A stretch of DNA of 64,000 nucleotides from an uncultured Clostridiaceae bacterium (GCA_947177415.1 CAMWUK010000006.1:1-64000); one strand, 5' to 3'. Counted from the stretch's first letter, positions 20,135 through 31,059 are shown. The notes: generated by a model not told the origin, from the sequence alone. A program made the numbers and translations.

Positions 20135-22513
20135 ATGAAAGGGAAAAAAAGTGTTAGCATAAAACATATTATTTTCTTATGTGCATTTATGCTTGTTAGT
20201 ATGATTGGAATTTTAAATCTGTGTTTTATGAATACAGTAGCACAGGCTGAAACAGGAGATAAAAACACCAAAGAGAAAAAAGAAAGATTTGTTGTGGATA
20301 GCAAAGCAAGAATAGGCAATTATGTTAGACGTAACGAGGATATGGAGCTGGTAACCACAGTTACAAATAATGAAGAAGATTTTACCGGATTTATACAGGC
20401 TATCATGATAAATGAAGAGGGCAAAAATGTAATGTACCAGACAGACTTAGTACTGGCAGCAGGAGAAACAAAAACGGTTAGCCAGGAAATGAGATGGACT
20501 AACAATAGTAGCCGTATTATGGTACATATTACAGATAAGAAGGAAAATATTTTAGCCAAAAAGAAAGTAAAAGTATCCATGCTTACAGAAGAACAGTGTT
20601 TGATTGGAATTTTATCTGACGAAAAACAGGAGTTAGGCTACTGGGATAGTGAAAAGGTGGCATATCTAAGCAAAGAAGATATTTCCTCTTTTGGAATGAA
20701 TGTAATAGATGTATTGCTTATTAACAATTTTAATACAGGAGATTTAGAAAAAGAGCAGTATGAGGCGGTAAAAGAGTGGGTAGAACATGGTGGCACTTTG
20801 ATTGTTGGAACAGGTGAACAAGTGAACCGGACTCTTGCGATGTTCCAAGATGACTATTTATCTGGCAGAATTGGTAATGCAAAACAAGGAATAGCAGACA
20901 TTTCTTTTCAAGGAGAAAAGATAACAGATGATATCGTTGATGATATTGTATTACATAAAGTGGAAAAAGGACTTGGAGTAATTTGTGTGGCAAATAAAAA
21001 TCTGGGGATAGATAAATCTGCATGGGGTAAAAAAGGTTATGAATATATAAATGCAATAAAGAGACAGTATAGTACAGTGTTGCAGGAACGGTTGGAAAAT
21101 GGGACAGATTATTATGGTTATTCCTATTATGGTTTTGGGGCGGATTCCATCTTGAGAGGTGCAAATGAGATACCATCCATTAAGAATTTTGCAATTGTGT
21201 TATGCATATACATTATTCTTATTACTGTAGGTGCATTTTTGGTTTTAAAGAAAAAAGATAAATTAGAATGGACATGGGGAGTGATACCGGTAATTGGTGT
21301 AATATTTGCTGGGGTGATTATTGTTATAGGTTCCAAAACCCGTATAAGTGGAACTTATATGAATTATACACAAATAATGGAATTTCAGGAGGAAGGCAAT
21401 TCTAATATAAAAAATATAACTTATATGGATGTTGCATCATCAAACAATGCTGATTATGAAATTGTAGTGCCAGAGAAAACACAAGTATATGCAAAATCTG
21501 CTTTTAACTATTATGATGATGATTATGATAATGAGGGATATGATGATTATAATATCGGATTTATAACTAAGGATAATAAAAAAATAATTGCATTAAAGAA
21601 TAATCAGGCGTTTGAAACATCGAAATTAGTGTCAGAGAGTGAAGAAACCCTAGATGGAAATTATCAAAGTGATATGCATTATCTGAATGCAACCCTCAGT
21701 GGAACCTTTATCAATGAAACAGGATTTACCATAAAAAATGCAGTTCTTTGGACAGAACAAAAACTATACAAATTGGGTACAATAAAACCTGGAGAAAAGG
21801 TAGAAATAACCAACAAAACACCTTTTACTCTTTATACGTATAGTTATGGACAACAAAGCAATTATTATAAGATTTTGGGGGTAAATCCAGATAAACAAAA
21901 ATGGTCTTTAGAGGAAGCCAGATATGTCGATGCGTTGGATAATGTCTTTCAAAACTATACTGATAGTGGGCGACAGAAAGGTGTAGTATATGGATATATG
22001 GATACTGATGATGCTGCTGCGAAAGAAAGATGGGGAATAAAAAGCTATGGTATTTCTTTGGTGAAATTCCCAATTAAAATTAGCTATAGAGCAGATAATG
22101 GAGAGATCTATGTTCCAGATATTGTGACAGAAGGTCAGTGTATAAAAGGCTCCTATTATTCTGGTGACCATACTGCATATTTAGATGAAGACCTTGTGAT
22201 AGAATATACATTGGAAGAGAATGAACGTTTAACAGGAATTTATTTTTCCGAACTATTGAATCCTTCTATTAACAAAAGTGTCGGACAATATTACGGAGAA
22301 CTTTATGAAGGTGAGATTGAAGCATACAACTGGGAAACCAAGAAATATGAGGCAGTTTTTAAAACGGATCAAGAGGGAGAAGTAACAGATGTAGAGAAAT
22401 ATGTAGGGAAAGGAAATATTGTACGAATCCGTATGAGTGCCGAGAACAAAGAAGAAGGAGATGTTTATGTTCCAGTAATTTCCATTACAAAGGAGGTAAA
22501 GAAGAATGGTTAA
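20135..22513 (+). CDS. Large secreted/membrane protein (paralog B)
   Basis: Paralogous layout to 15753-18050; signal peptide and TM pair. Confidence 0.7.
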   Translation: MKGKKSVSIKHIIFLCAFMLVSMIGILNLCFMNTVAQAETGDKNTKEKKERFVVDSKARIGNYVRRNEDMELVTTVTNNEEDFTGFIQAIMINEEGKNVMYQTDLVLAAGETKTVSQEMRWTNNSSRIMVHITDKKENILAKKKVKVSMLTEEQCLIGILSDEKQELGYWDSEKVAYLSKEDISSFGMNVIDVLLINNFNTGDLEKEQYEAVKEWVEHGGTLIVGTGEQVNRTLAMFQDDYLSGRIGNAKQGIADISFQGEKITDDIVDDIVLHKVEKGLGVICVANKNLGIDKSAWGKKGYEYINAIKRQYSTVLQERLENGTDYYGYSYYGFGADSILRGANEIPSIKNFAIVLCIYIILITVGAFLVLKKKDKLEWTWGVIPVIGVIFAGVIIVIGSKTRISGTYMNYTQIMEFQEEGNSNIKNITYMDVASSNNADYEIVVPEKTQVYAKSAFNYYDDDYDNEGYDDYNIGFITKDNKKIIALKNNQAFETSKLVSESEETLDGNYQSDMHYLNATLSGTFINETGFTIKNAVLWTEQKLYKLGTIKPGEKVEITNKTPFTLYTYSYGQQSNYYKILGVNPDKQKWSLEEARYVDALDNVFQNYTDSGRQKGVVYGYMDTDDAAAKERWGIKSYGISLVKFPIKISYRADNGEIYVPDIVTEGQCIKGSYYSGDHTAYLDEDLVIEYTLEENERLTGIYFSELLNPSINKSVGQYYGELYEGEIEAYNWETKKYEAVFKTDQEGEVTDVEKYVGKGNIVRIRMSAENKEEGDVYVPVISITKEVKKNG

Positions 22514-23432
22514 GATAGAGGAATTAAGAAAAAATTATGGAAAATTTCAAGCCTTAGACGGTATGAATTTGGATATAAAAAAAGGTGAATTGTTTGGTTT
22601 TGTAGGACCAAATGGTGCAGGGAAAACAACGACCATGCGTATTATGTCCGGACTGCTTTCGGCAGATGGAGGCACAGTTATGGTGGGGGATGTAAATGTA
22701 ACAGCTCACCCTACTAAGGTAAAAGACAAGATTGGATATATGCCGGATTTCTTTGGTGTTTATGACAATTTAAAGGCAATCGAATATATGGAATTTTTTG
22801 CATCCATTTATGGATTTTATGGAAAGTCAGCAAGAAAACTTTGTTTAGAAATGATGGATCTGGTAAATTTGGCAGATAAAGAAAATGCTTATGTAGATGG
22901 ATTGTCAAGAGGAATGAAGCAAAGACTATGCTTAGCGAGATGTTTGATTCACAATCCGGAACTTTTGATTTTAGATGAGCCTGCATCGGGACTGGATCCA
23001 AGGGCACGTTTTGAAATGAAAGAGATTCTACGGAATTTGTCAGATATGGGGAAAACGATCCTAATTAGTTCCCATATTCTTCCTGAGCTTGCAGAAATGT
23101 GTACGAATGTGGGAATTGTAGAGCATGGAAAGCTGGTTGTCAGTGGAACGGTAGATGAAATTATGTCAAGAATGAATAGTTCTAATCCGTTAGTTGTAAA
23201 ATTTGAAGAAGGTCAAGATGAAACAATACATTTCCTAAAGGAGAATCCGGCTATTGAAAATATTTCTATTCGTAGTGATAAGGTATATATTGGATTTCAG
23301 GGAAACAGTATGGAAGAAGGCAGATTACTTGGCGATATGGTTAGACATGGAGCGGTAATTTCTTCTTATGGAAGAGAAGAAGGAAATTTGGAATCCTTGT
23401 TTATGCAGATTACAGGAAATGAGGGGGAGTAA
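22506..23432 (+). CDS. ABC transporter ATP-binding protein
   Basis: GPNGAGKTTTMRIMSGLL, LSRGMKQRLCLARCL, LLILDEPASGLDP. Confidence 0.96.
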   Translation: MVKIEELRKNYGKFQALDGMNLDIKKGELFGFVGPNGAGKTTTMRIMSGLLSADGGTVMVGDVNVTAHPTKVKDKIGYMPDFFGVYDNLKAIEYMEFFASIYGFYGKSARKLCLEMMDLVNLADKENAYVDGLSRGMKQRLCLARCLIHNPELLILDEPASGLDPRARFEMKEILRNLSDMGKTILISSHILPELAEMCTNVGIVEHGKLVVSGTVDEIMSRMNSSNPLVVKFEEGQDETIHFLKENPAIENISIRSDKVYIGFQGNSMEEGRLLGDMVRHGAVISSYGREEGNLESLFMQITGNEGE

Positions 23433-23435
23433 AAA

Positions 23436-24335
23436 ATGTTTAGAAATCCGGTTTGTATAAAAGAAATGAAATTGTCTGTCAGAACAAAAAAGACAGCAGT
23501 GGGATTATTTGTATTTAATGGTATATTAGCAGCTCTTGGTCTGTTTGCGTATTACATTATGTTTGATATATCAGGTGGTACTTCATATAGTTATGTGAAT
23601 CTAAGTTCAGTCATTTATCTTTATGCAGTCATTGCTGTTATGGAAATGGCTATGATAGCATTTGTTATTCCGGCGATTACAGCAGGCTCTATCGCATCAG
23701 AGAGAGAAAAACAGACATTAGAGATACTTTTGACTACACGTTTGACACCTTGGCAGATTGTAACAGGGAAACTGGTATCTTCCATTAGTACCTTGTTACT
23801 TTATATCATATCCAGTTTGCCAATCCTTTGTATTGTTTTTTCTATAGGTGGTGTTACCGTATGGGATATGGTACAGATTATGTTATATGTGTTTGTACTT
23901 GCAATTTATCTGGGAAGTTTTGGTATTTTATTTTCTACCATTTTTAAGAAGTCTATTGTTGCAACAGTATACACCTATGGAATGTTAATCCTTACATCTA
24001 TTGTATTTTATGTGATAGTTCCAATTGTTTATGCAGTGAAAGAGGTGAATGCCGATGGAAAAACTGCAGTAGATGTAGGTCATCTGGTAGTGATAAATTT
24101 ATTGAATCCACTGATCTCTGTTTTAGCACTTATTTGTAATCAGATAGTGACAGCAAGGGTTTTCCAGGGTATTTCCTTAAATGGAATGTCAAACGATTTC
24201 TGGGGAAATATGGATCCTGGGACTTGGTTGATTATTAGTATTATAGCACAGCTTTTTGTGGCATTTTTATGCTTATTCCTTGCAACAAAACGTTTGAATC
24301 CTATTAAAAAAGTAAAGAAATCAAAACAGGCATAG
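23436..24335 (+). CDS. ABC-2 type transporter permease
   Basis: Multiple TM helices; ITAGSIASEREKQTLEILLTTRLTPWQIVTGK motif. Confidence 0.92.
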   Translation: MFRNPVCIKEMKLSVRTKKTAVGLFVFNGILAALGLFAYYIMFDISGGTSYSYVNLSSVIYLYAVIAVMEMAMIAFVIPAITAGSIASEREKQTLEILLTTRLTPWQIVTGKLVSSISTLLLYIISSLPILCIVFSIGGVTVWDMVQIMLYVFVLAIYLGSFGILFSTIFKKSIVATVYTYGMLILTSIVFYVIVPIVYAVKEVNADGKTAVDVGHLVVINLLNPLISVLALICNQIVTARVFQGISLNGMSNDFWGNMDPGTWLIISIIAQLFVAFLCLFLATKRLNPIKKVKKSKQA

Positions 24336-24374
24336 GAATAAAGGAAAGGATTCTTTGGATAGGGAGTGAGGAAA

Positions 24375-25994
24375 ATGGAAGATAAAAAAATTTGGAGGTT
24401 TTTTCGGAAAGCAAAAAGAAAAATCATAGGGAATTTATTATTACAAAATTCAATTGTTTTTGCTATTATAGGATTATTGGTGGGAACCAGTATACATGTG
24501 GCAGCATTATTTTTACCAATATATGGTTCGTTTTATTGGGCAATGATGACTGTTGGCATAACTATAGTTCTTGGGCTTTTATATACCATAATCCGTTGCC
24601 CGAATAATCAGGAAATTGCACTTATCATAGATAGTAAGGGTATGGATGAGCAATTGGTTACTTCTATGGAATTAAAAGAAAAGAAGGATGCCATCAGTTC
24701 TTTGCAAAAACAAAGGACATTGGATGCCATTTCCAGGTATTCCATAAAAGAGAGACTGCCATTCAAATGGTCATTTACTAATATGCTTTTATTTGGATTC
24801 TCTGCTTTAGCATTTTTCATTGCTGCAATTATGCCCTCTAATGCAAAGAGTCAGGCATTAGCACTTCATGAGTTGAAGAAAGTAGTAGAAGAAGAAAAAG
24901 ATAAAGTAGAGGAAGTAAAGAAGGAAGTAGCGAAGTTAGAGGAAGTTAGTAAAGCTGAGTTGACCAAATTGCAAAAAATTTTGGAAGACTCATTGAAAGA
25001 AATTAAAGAGTCTGAAAAAGAAAAGGATTTAGAAAAGGCAAAAGAACGCATGGAGACAAAACTTAAGAATGAATTAGAAAAACAGGATAGCGATCTTAGC
25101 CGCCAACTTTCCGAAATATTAGAAAAAAAAGATATGATAAAGAAAACAGCAGAGGAAAAGGAGCAAGAAGAGCAGGAAAAAGAATTAAACGAACAATTGA
25201 AGAAATTACAGGAACAGCTTAGCCAGTCAGGGGGAAATGGACAGAAAGAACAATCCCAAGAGGAAAATAATGGAGGTAATGGAGACAACAACGATAAAAA
25301 TGAGAATGGAAACGGAAATGAAGAAAATGAAAACCAGGGAAATCAAAATAATTCCACAGATCTTATGGAATTGGCTGAACAAGTACAACAGGCAGCAAGT
25401 AATGGGTTATTATCGGCTCAGGATATGCAACAGCTTACCCAAGCCCTGGCACAAGCCAATAATGCTTTGGTAAATAGTAATTTGTCTAATCAGCAATTGC
25501 AAGCACTAAGTGGACAAATGTCCCAAATGTTAGCTTCTGCAGGAAATGCAAATGTGTCTGAACAGGCAACAGCCTCAATGGGAGGCTCTTCTGGTTCAAA
25601 TGGCAACAATGGACAAGGCGGATCTGGTGGAAATAGTTCCGGAGGAAGCAGTAATGGCGGCAGTGGTTCAGGAATAGGAAATGGAGGCGGTGGAAGCTAT
25701 AATATGGGAAGCAAAAATGGGGTGGAAAAAGAATATGTAAAGAATACTTCAGAGGAAGTAACCGTTCCTGGAAAAGTAGGAGATGATGAAAATCTTACTG
25801 GTAAAACCAGTGGAGATGGTCAGTCTTATACCCAAAGTTCCAAGAATGGACTTGCATGGGCAGGGAATTCTGTGAATTATAGCCAGGTAGTTGGAGATTA
25901 TGCGAATCAGGCATATAGTGATGTAGAAAATAATAAAGTGCCAGATTCCATGAAAGAAATTGTGAAATCATATTTTGCTGGTTTAACAAACTAA
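24375..25994 (+). CDS. Membrane-anchored coiled-coil protein with Asn/Gly-rich linker (DUF4175-like candidate)
   Basis: N-terminal TMs, long E/K coiled coil, N/G/S-rich tract, C-terminal VPDSMKEIVKSYFAGL. Confidence 0.6.
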   Translation: MEDKKIWRFFRKAKRKIIGNLLLQNSIVFAIIGLLVGTSIHVAALFLPIYGSFYWAMMTVGITIVLGLLYTIIRCPNNQEIALIIDSKGMDEQLVTSMELKEKKDAISSLQKQRTLDAISRYSIKERLPFKWSFTNMLLFGFSALAFFIAAIMPSNAKSQALALHELKKVVEEEKDKVEEVKKEVAKLEEVSKAELTKLQKILEDSLKEIKESEKEKDLEKAKERMETKLKNELEKQDSDLSRQLSEILEKKDMIKKTAEEKEQEEQEKELNEQLKKLQEQLSQSGGNGQKEQSQEENNGGNGDNNDKNENGNGNEENENQGNQNNSTDLMELAEQVQQAASNGLLSAQDMQQLTQALAQANNALVNSNLSNQQLQALSGQMSQMLASAGNANVSEQATASMGGSSGSNGNNGQGGSGGNSSGGSSNGGSGSGIGNGGGGSYNMGSKNGVEKEYVKNTSEEVTVPGKVGDDENLTGKTSGDGQSYTQSSKNGLAWAGNSVNYSQVVGDYANQAYSDVENNKVPDSMKEIVKSYFAGLTN

Positions 25995-26008
25995 TTGAAT
26001 ATTGCTAA

Positions 26009-26060
26009 AAAGCCTGTGAAATGTCTGAAATTAAGAAGATACTTCACAGGCTTTTTCTTT
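26009..26060. terminator. Intrinsic terminator
   Basis: aaaaagcctgtgaaatgtc...gatacttcacaggctttttctttat. Confidence 0.8.
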
Positions 26061-26112
26061 ATCCTCAATTATTGGAAACTTATATCATACTTAAGACGTA
26101 AACAATCTCAGT

Positions 26113-27381
26113 TTAATAAGTACTTTTATTAATATAAGTTGGTGATAACTTGGAATATACAATTTTCTGACTGCTGTATAAGCTGTAATAACCAGATAAT
26201 ACATAACTGACAGCACAGGCAAGGCAAAAGAGCATAAGCCCTTCTGCTCCAAATAATTCCAAGCTAAGAAGCAGAGATGCAATTGGGCAGTTTACGACAC
26301 CACAAAACATGGAAATAAGACCAATTGCAGCACCAAAACAAGGCGGAAGTCCAAGAAGTCCACCAGCAATATTACCAAAGGTAGCTCCAATAAAGAAAGA
26401 AGGAACGATTTCACCACCTTTAAATCCAGCACCTAAGGTAAGTGCCGTAAAGATAAGTTTTAACAGGAAGGCTTCTGGTTTTGCCTGTCCTGAAATTGCA
26501 GCAGATACGATATGCATACCAGTACCGTTGTAGTCGTGGCTTTGTACCAAAAAGGTAAGGACTACTACCAAAAAACCTCCTACCAGTATACGAAGATAGG
26601 CATTTGATAAAAGCCGTTTATACCAGTTGGTTGTCTTATGAAGGGCAAAGCAGAAAATCATACTAACTACGGCACAAAGAGCTGCAAGAATCACTATTCT
26701 TAATATAGTTGGCAAGTCTGCTTCTGGGATAGAAGCAAGGTGGTAGAATACAGGTTTCATACCAAAATATTTGGCAATATCAAAAGCAAGAATAGCAGAG
26801 AGCAGACAAGGAATAAATGCCACATAATAAAGGACACCTACACTGATAACCTCCATACTAAAAATAGTAGCAGTAACCGGAGTACCAAACAGTGCAGCAA
26901 ATACTCCACTCATACCACACATAGTAATGATATGGATGTCTTTTTCGTCCAGCCGGAAGATACTGCCAAGAGTAGAACCAATACTGCCGCCAATTTGCAG
27001 TGCAGCACCTTCTCGTCCAGAAGAGCCTCCAAAAAGATGGGTAATTACAGTGGAAATAAAAATCAAAGGTGCCATTCGGAACGGAATTGCTTTTGAACTG
27101 CGAATGGAAGCTATAATACGATTTGTTCCGCCATCTTCTAACATATTAGTAATATGGTAGAAGCCTACAATTGCTAGTCCGGCAAATGGAAGGAAACAAA
27201 TTAGAATTGGGTATTGGACACGAAGTGAAGTTGCCTGTTCTACAGCTTTATGAAAAGAACTTCCTACTAATCCACATACAATTCCAGTAATTGAAGCACA
27301 GGAAAACCATTTGATAAGATATAGTATAGACATTCTGGCATGCATTACTTTTCTTTTTACTCTAACCATTAATTTTTTCAT
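26113..27381 (-). CDS. ClC-type voltage-gated chloride channel family protein
   Basis: FGGSSGREGAALQIGGSIGS and GAGFKGGEIVPSFFIGATFGNIAG signatures. Confidence 0.95.
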   Translation of the reverse strand: MKKLMVRVKRKVMHARMSILYLIKWFSCASITGIVCGLVGSSFHKAVEQATSLRVQYPILICFLPFAGLAIVGFYHITNMLEDGGTNRIIASIRSSKAIPFRMAPLIFISTVITHLFGGSSGREGAALQIGGSIGSTLGSIFRLDEKDIHIITMCGMSGVFAALFGTPVTATIFSMEVISVGVLYYVAFIPCLLSAILAFDIAKYFGMKPVFYHLASIPEADLPTILRIVILAALCAVVSMIFCFALHKTTNWYKRLLSNAYLRILVGGFLVVVLTFLVQSHDYNGTGMHIVSAAISGQAKPEAFLLKLIFTALTLGAGFKGGEIVPSFFIGATFGNIAGGLLGLPPCFGAAIGLISMFCGVVNCPIASLLLSLELFGAEGLMLFCLACAVSYVLSGYYSLYSSQKIVYSKLSPTYINKSTY

Positions 27382-27650
27382 AATATACTCCTTTGTAAAA
27401 ATATATATGTCTGTTTTGCAGTTAGTCAGTTTACCATCACTTTTACATCATAAAGGGTATCAGTATATTTTTCAAGTTTGATTTACATAATGGATAACAA
27501 AATTTCCCAGAATATTGTGAAAGGAAACGCACATACTAGAATTAAGATAAGCAAGACAAATATCTACAGACCGGCGTGAAAACAAAGGATAAGTGGATAT
27601 CGTCTCCGCTTATCCAAATTAATCACTTACTGAAATGGAGGTGTGACAAT

Positions 27651-27866
27651 ATGGCTAACAATAGTTCAGGAAGAATGGAAGTTCCAGAAGCAAAAGAAGC
27701 TATGGATCGTTTCAAAATGGAAGTTGCTGACGAATTAGGAGTACCTTTAAAAGCTGGATATAATGGCGATTTAACCAGTGCACAGAATGGTTCTGTTGGT
27801 GGAGAAATGGTTCGTCAGATGATTAAGCGTCAGGAAGAATCTATGTCTGGTAAGTCAGAGAAATAG
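27651..27866 (+). CDS. Alpha/beta-type small acid-soluble spore protein
   Basis: MDRFKMEVADELGVPLKAGYNGDLTSAQNGSVGGEMVRQMIKRQEE. Confidence 0.95.
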   Translation: MANNSSGRMEVPEAKEAMDRFKMEVADELGVPLKAGYNGDLTSAQNGSVGGEMVRQMIKRQEESMSGKSEK

Positions 27867-27970
27867 TATGACATACTAAAAACGAGAAGGGCTGTTGTTG
27901 TAAAACAATGGCTCTTTTTTGTTCTTTACACGCATAAAAGGCTGTGATACAATGAAAAATAAAGATTTTA

Positions 27971-28104
27971 GGAATTATTCAGGTAGGAACACGCATTTAC
28001 TGCGTGTTTCGTAAGAAAAATGAAAGTTGATTGTTCTAAGCCCTTCGCCGAAGGCGAATCTTCATGGGCTTAGAACGTAACTGTTCATGCATCTGAACAG
28101 TTAC
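27971..28104 (+). mobile_element. Type II palindromic MITE-like element with an altered left end
   Basis: ggaattattcaggtaggaacacgcatttactgcgtgtt...tgaacagttac; direct duplication agatttta, extending to a 16-bp match agattttaggaattat. Confidence 0.87.
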
Positions 28105-28147
28105 AGATTTTAGGAATTATATCAGTGGATTAGAAAGGAAGAAAAAT

Positions 28148-29485
28148 ATGGGAAAATATTTTGGAACAGATGGTTTTCGCGGGGAAGCAAATGTGGATTT
28201 AAATGTGATGCATGCATATAAGGTAGGAAGATTTTTAGGATATTATTATGGTCAGGAACACAAAGCTAGAATTGTAATTGGAAAGGACACCAGAAGATCC
28301 AGTTATATGTTTGAAGATGCATTGTCTGCTGGTCTTACCGCCAGTGGAGCAGATGTGTATTTAATTCATGTGACTACTACACCAAGTGTATCTTATGTGG
28401 TAAGAAGTGAAAATTTTGATTGTGGAATTATGATTTCAGCCAGTCATAATCCGTTTTATGATAATGGCATTAAAGTATTAAATGGTTTGGGACACAAACT
28501 GGAGGCTGAAATAGAGCAGAAGATAGAAGAATACATTGATGGACCGGAAGATGCCATTCCATTTGCTACAAAAGAGAAGATTGGACGTACTACAGACTAC
28601 ATAATTGGACGTAACCGTTATATCGGATATCTTATGTCCTTAGTAACCCGCTCTTTCAAGGATATGAAGGTAGGTTTAGATTGTGCCAATGGATCTGCTT
28701 ATGAGATTGCAAAGGGTGTATTTGATGCCCTTGGTGCTAAAACGTATGTTATTAACAATCATCCAGATGGAACCAACATCAATACCAATTGTGGTTCTAC
28801 GCATATTGAAGTGTTGCAGGAATATGTTAAAGAGAATGGACTTGATGTGGGATTTGCCTTTGATGGAGATGCTGACCGCTGTCTTGCAGTGGATGATAAA
28901 GGGAATATAGTAGATGGAGATTTAATTCTTTATGTATGTGGAAGCTACCTAAAGGAAAAGGGAGAATTGAATAACAATACTATTGTAACTACTGTAATGT
29001 CTAATCTGGGATTATATAAAGCATTAGATAAGAAAGGGATTTCCTATGAAAAAACTGCTGTTGGAGATAAATATGTTTACGAAAATATGATGAAAAATGA
29101 TCATATTATAGGTGGAGAGCAGTCTGGACATATTATTTTTAGCAAATATGCAGCAACCGGAGATGGGGTATTAACTGCATTAATGATTATGGAAGTAATT
29201 TTGGAAAAGAAGACCAGTTTGTCAGAATTGGTAAAGGAGGTTGTAATTTATCCTCAGCTTTTAGAGAATGTAAGAGTCAAAGATAAGAAGGCAACCATGG
29301 AGCATCCGGCAGTACAGGCTGCAGCAAAAGAAGTAGAAGAGGCACTTGCTGGTGATGGAAGAATTCTTCTCCGTGAAAGTGGAACAGAACCATTAGTTCG
29401 TGTTATGGTGGAAGCGAAAACAGATGAACTCTGCCAGAAGTATGTGAAGATGGTAGTGGATGTGATTAAAGAACGTTGTATATAG
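28148..29485 (+). CDS. glmM: Phosphoglucosamine mutase-like phosphohexomutase
   Basis: MGKYFGTDGFRGEANV...ISASHNPFYDNGIK...FDGDADRCLAVD...RESGTEPLVRVMVE. Confidence 0.9.
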   Translation: MGKYFGTDGFRGEANVDLNVMHAYKVGRFLGYYYGQEHKARIVIGKDTRRSSYMFEDALSAGLTASGADVYLIHVTTTPSVSYVVRSENFDCGIMISASHNPFYDNGIKVLNGLGHKLEAEIEQKIEEYIDGPEDAIPFATKEKIGRTTDYIIGRNRYIGYLMSLVTRSFKDMKVGLDCANGSAYEIAKGVFDALGAKTYVINNHPDGTNINTNCGSTHIEVLQEYVKENGLDVGFAFDGDADRCLAVDDKGNIVDGDLILYVCGSYLKEKGELNNNTIVTTVMSNLGLYKALDKKGISYEKTAVGDKYVYENMMKNDHIIGGEQSGHIIFSKYAATGDGVLTALMIMEVILEKKTSLSELVKEVVIYPQLLENVRVKDKKATMEHPAVQAAAKEVEEALAGDGRILLRESGTEPLVRVMVEAKTDELCQKYVKMVVDVIKERCI

Positions 29486-29600
29486 ATTAGTTCATATATT
29501 TATATATAGACAATTGCATAAACTTTGTGTTATAATAACAGAATGTATAGGTTTGTCTAGTGTAATGTAAAGCTGAGGAAATTCGAAATAAGAAGTTTTG

Positions 29601-29650
29601 GTAACAGTTCAGGTAGGTCTGCACATTTACTGTGCTGACCGTAAGAAAGT
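29601..29650 (+). mobile_element. 5' fragment (TIR+H1) of a type I-like palindromic element
   Basis: gtaacagttcaggtaggtctgcacatttactgtgctgaccgtaag; no right end found. Confidence 0.65.
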
Positions 29651-29770
29651 GTATAACAAGAATAGAGTCAGGCTTGTTCATTTCGTGTCTGATAATGCGT
29701 TGGAATAGACAGACAGTAGTTCAGTAGAAAGAACGTGCAGGAGAATCTGCACAAAGGAGGAAAATATTTC

Positions 29771-31057
29771 ATGAGTTTACAAGTTGAAAAGTTAGAGAAG
29801 AATATGGCAAAGTTTACTATCGAAGTAAGTCCTGAGGAATTCGATGTTGCAGTAGAGAAAGCTTATCAGAAAAATAAGAATAAGATGAATATTCAGGGAT
29901 TCCGTAAAGGTAAAGCACCACGGAAGATGATTGAAAAGATGTATGGCAAGGAAATATTCTTCGAAGAAGCTGCAAATATCATTATTCCAGAAGCTTACAC
30001 AAAGGCATTAGAAGAATGTGAAGAAGATGTTGTTTCACAGCCTTCTATTGATGTAACACAAATAGAAGCAGGAAAGCCATTTATCTTTACTGCTGAAGTT
30101 GCATTAAAACCAGAAGTAGAATTAGGAACATACAAAGGTGTAGAGATTGAGAAGTTAGATACAGAAGTAACAGATGCAGACTTAGAAGCAGAAATAGATA
30201 AGGTTAGAGAACAGAATGCGAGAACTATAACAGTAGAAGACCGTCCGATACAAGATAAAGATATGACAGTAATTGACTTTGAAGGATTTGTGGATGGAGA
30301 GACATTTGAAGGTGGAAAAGCAGAGGATTACAGCCTGACAATTGGATCTCATTCCTTTATTGATACTTTTGAAGAACAGTTAATTGGAAAGAATATCGGA
30401 GAAGAAGTAGAAGTAAATGTTACATTCCCAGAAGAGTATCATGCAAAAGAGTTAGCTGGTAAGCCAGCAATGTTCAAAGTAACAGTAAAAGAAATTAAGG
30501 TAAAAGAATTACCAGAGTTAGATGATGATTTTGCACAGGATGTATCAGACTGTGAGACTTTAGAAGAGTACAAAGATACTTTGCGTGAAGAGATCCAGAG
30601 CAGAAAAGAAGATGCAGCTAAGAATGCAAAGGAAGATGCAGTTATTGAAGCAATTATCGAAGATGCAAAGATGGATATTCCAAATCCAATGATAGATACC
30701 CAGGTTAGACAAATGGCAGAAGATTTTGCCCGCAGAATTTCACAGCAGGGAATTTCTCTTGACCAGTATTTCCAGTTTACTGGTATGAATCCAGAGAGTT
30801 TCTTAGAACAAATGAAACCACAGGCATTAAAACGTATCCAGAGCAGATTAGTCTTAGAAGCTGTTGTTGCAGCAGAGGGAATTAAAGCAACTGAGGAAGA
30901 GATCGAAAAAGAAATGTCTGATATGGCAGAAGCTTATCAGATGGAATTAGATAAAGTAAAAGAATTGATGGGTGACGCTGAGAAGGAACAGCTTGCTCTT
31001 GATCTTGCAGTACAGAAAGCAGTAACACTTGTAGTGGACAATGCAGTAGAAAAATAA
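29771..31057 (+). CDS. tig: Trigger factor
   Basis: MSLQVEKLEKNMAKFTIEV...NIQGFRKGKAPRKMIEKMYG; FKBP and C-terminal domains. Confidence 0.95.
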   Translation: MSLQVEKLEKNMAKFTIEVSPEEFDVAVEKAYQKNKNKMNIQGFRKGKAPRKMIEKMYGKEIFFEEAANIIIPEAYTKALEECEEDVVSQPSIDVTQIEAGKPFIFTAEVALKPEVELGTYKGVEIEKLDTEVTDADLEAEIDKVREQNARTITVEDRPIQDKDMTVIDFEGFVDGETFEGGKAEDYSLTIGSHSFIDTFEEQLIGKNIGEEVEVNVTFPEEYHAKELAGKPAMFKVTVKEIKVKELPELDDDFAQDVSDCETLEEYKDTLREEIQSRKEDAAKNAKEDAVIEAIIEDAKMDIPNPMIDTQVRQMAEDFARRISQQGISLDQYFQFTGMNPESFLEQMKPQALKRIQSRLVLEAVVAAEGIKATEEEIEKEMSDMAEAYQMELDKVKELMGDAEKEQLALDLAVQKAVTLVVDNAVEK

Positions 31058-31059
31058 TG

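Noticed and set aside
24866-25291. Minus-strand Ser/Phe-rich 141-aa ORF
   Set aside because: Antisense of the Glu/Lys coiled-coil region of 24375-25994.
25260-25720. Tandem repeat in the N/G-rich coding region
   Set aside because: Low-complexity linker without a fixed repeat unit.
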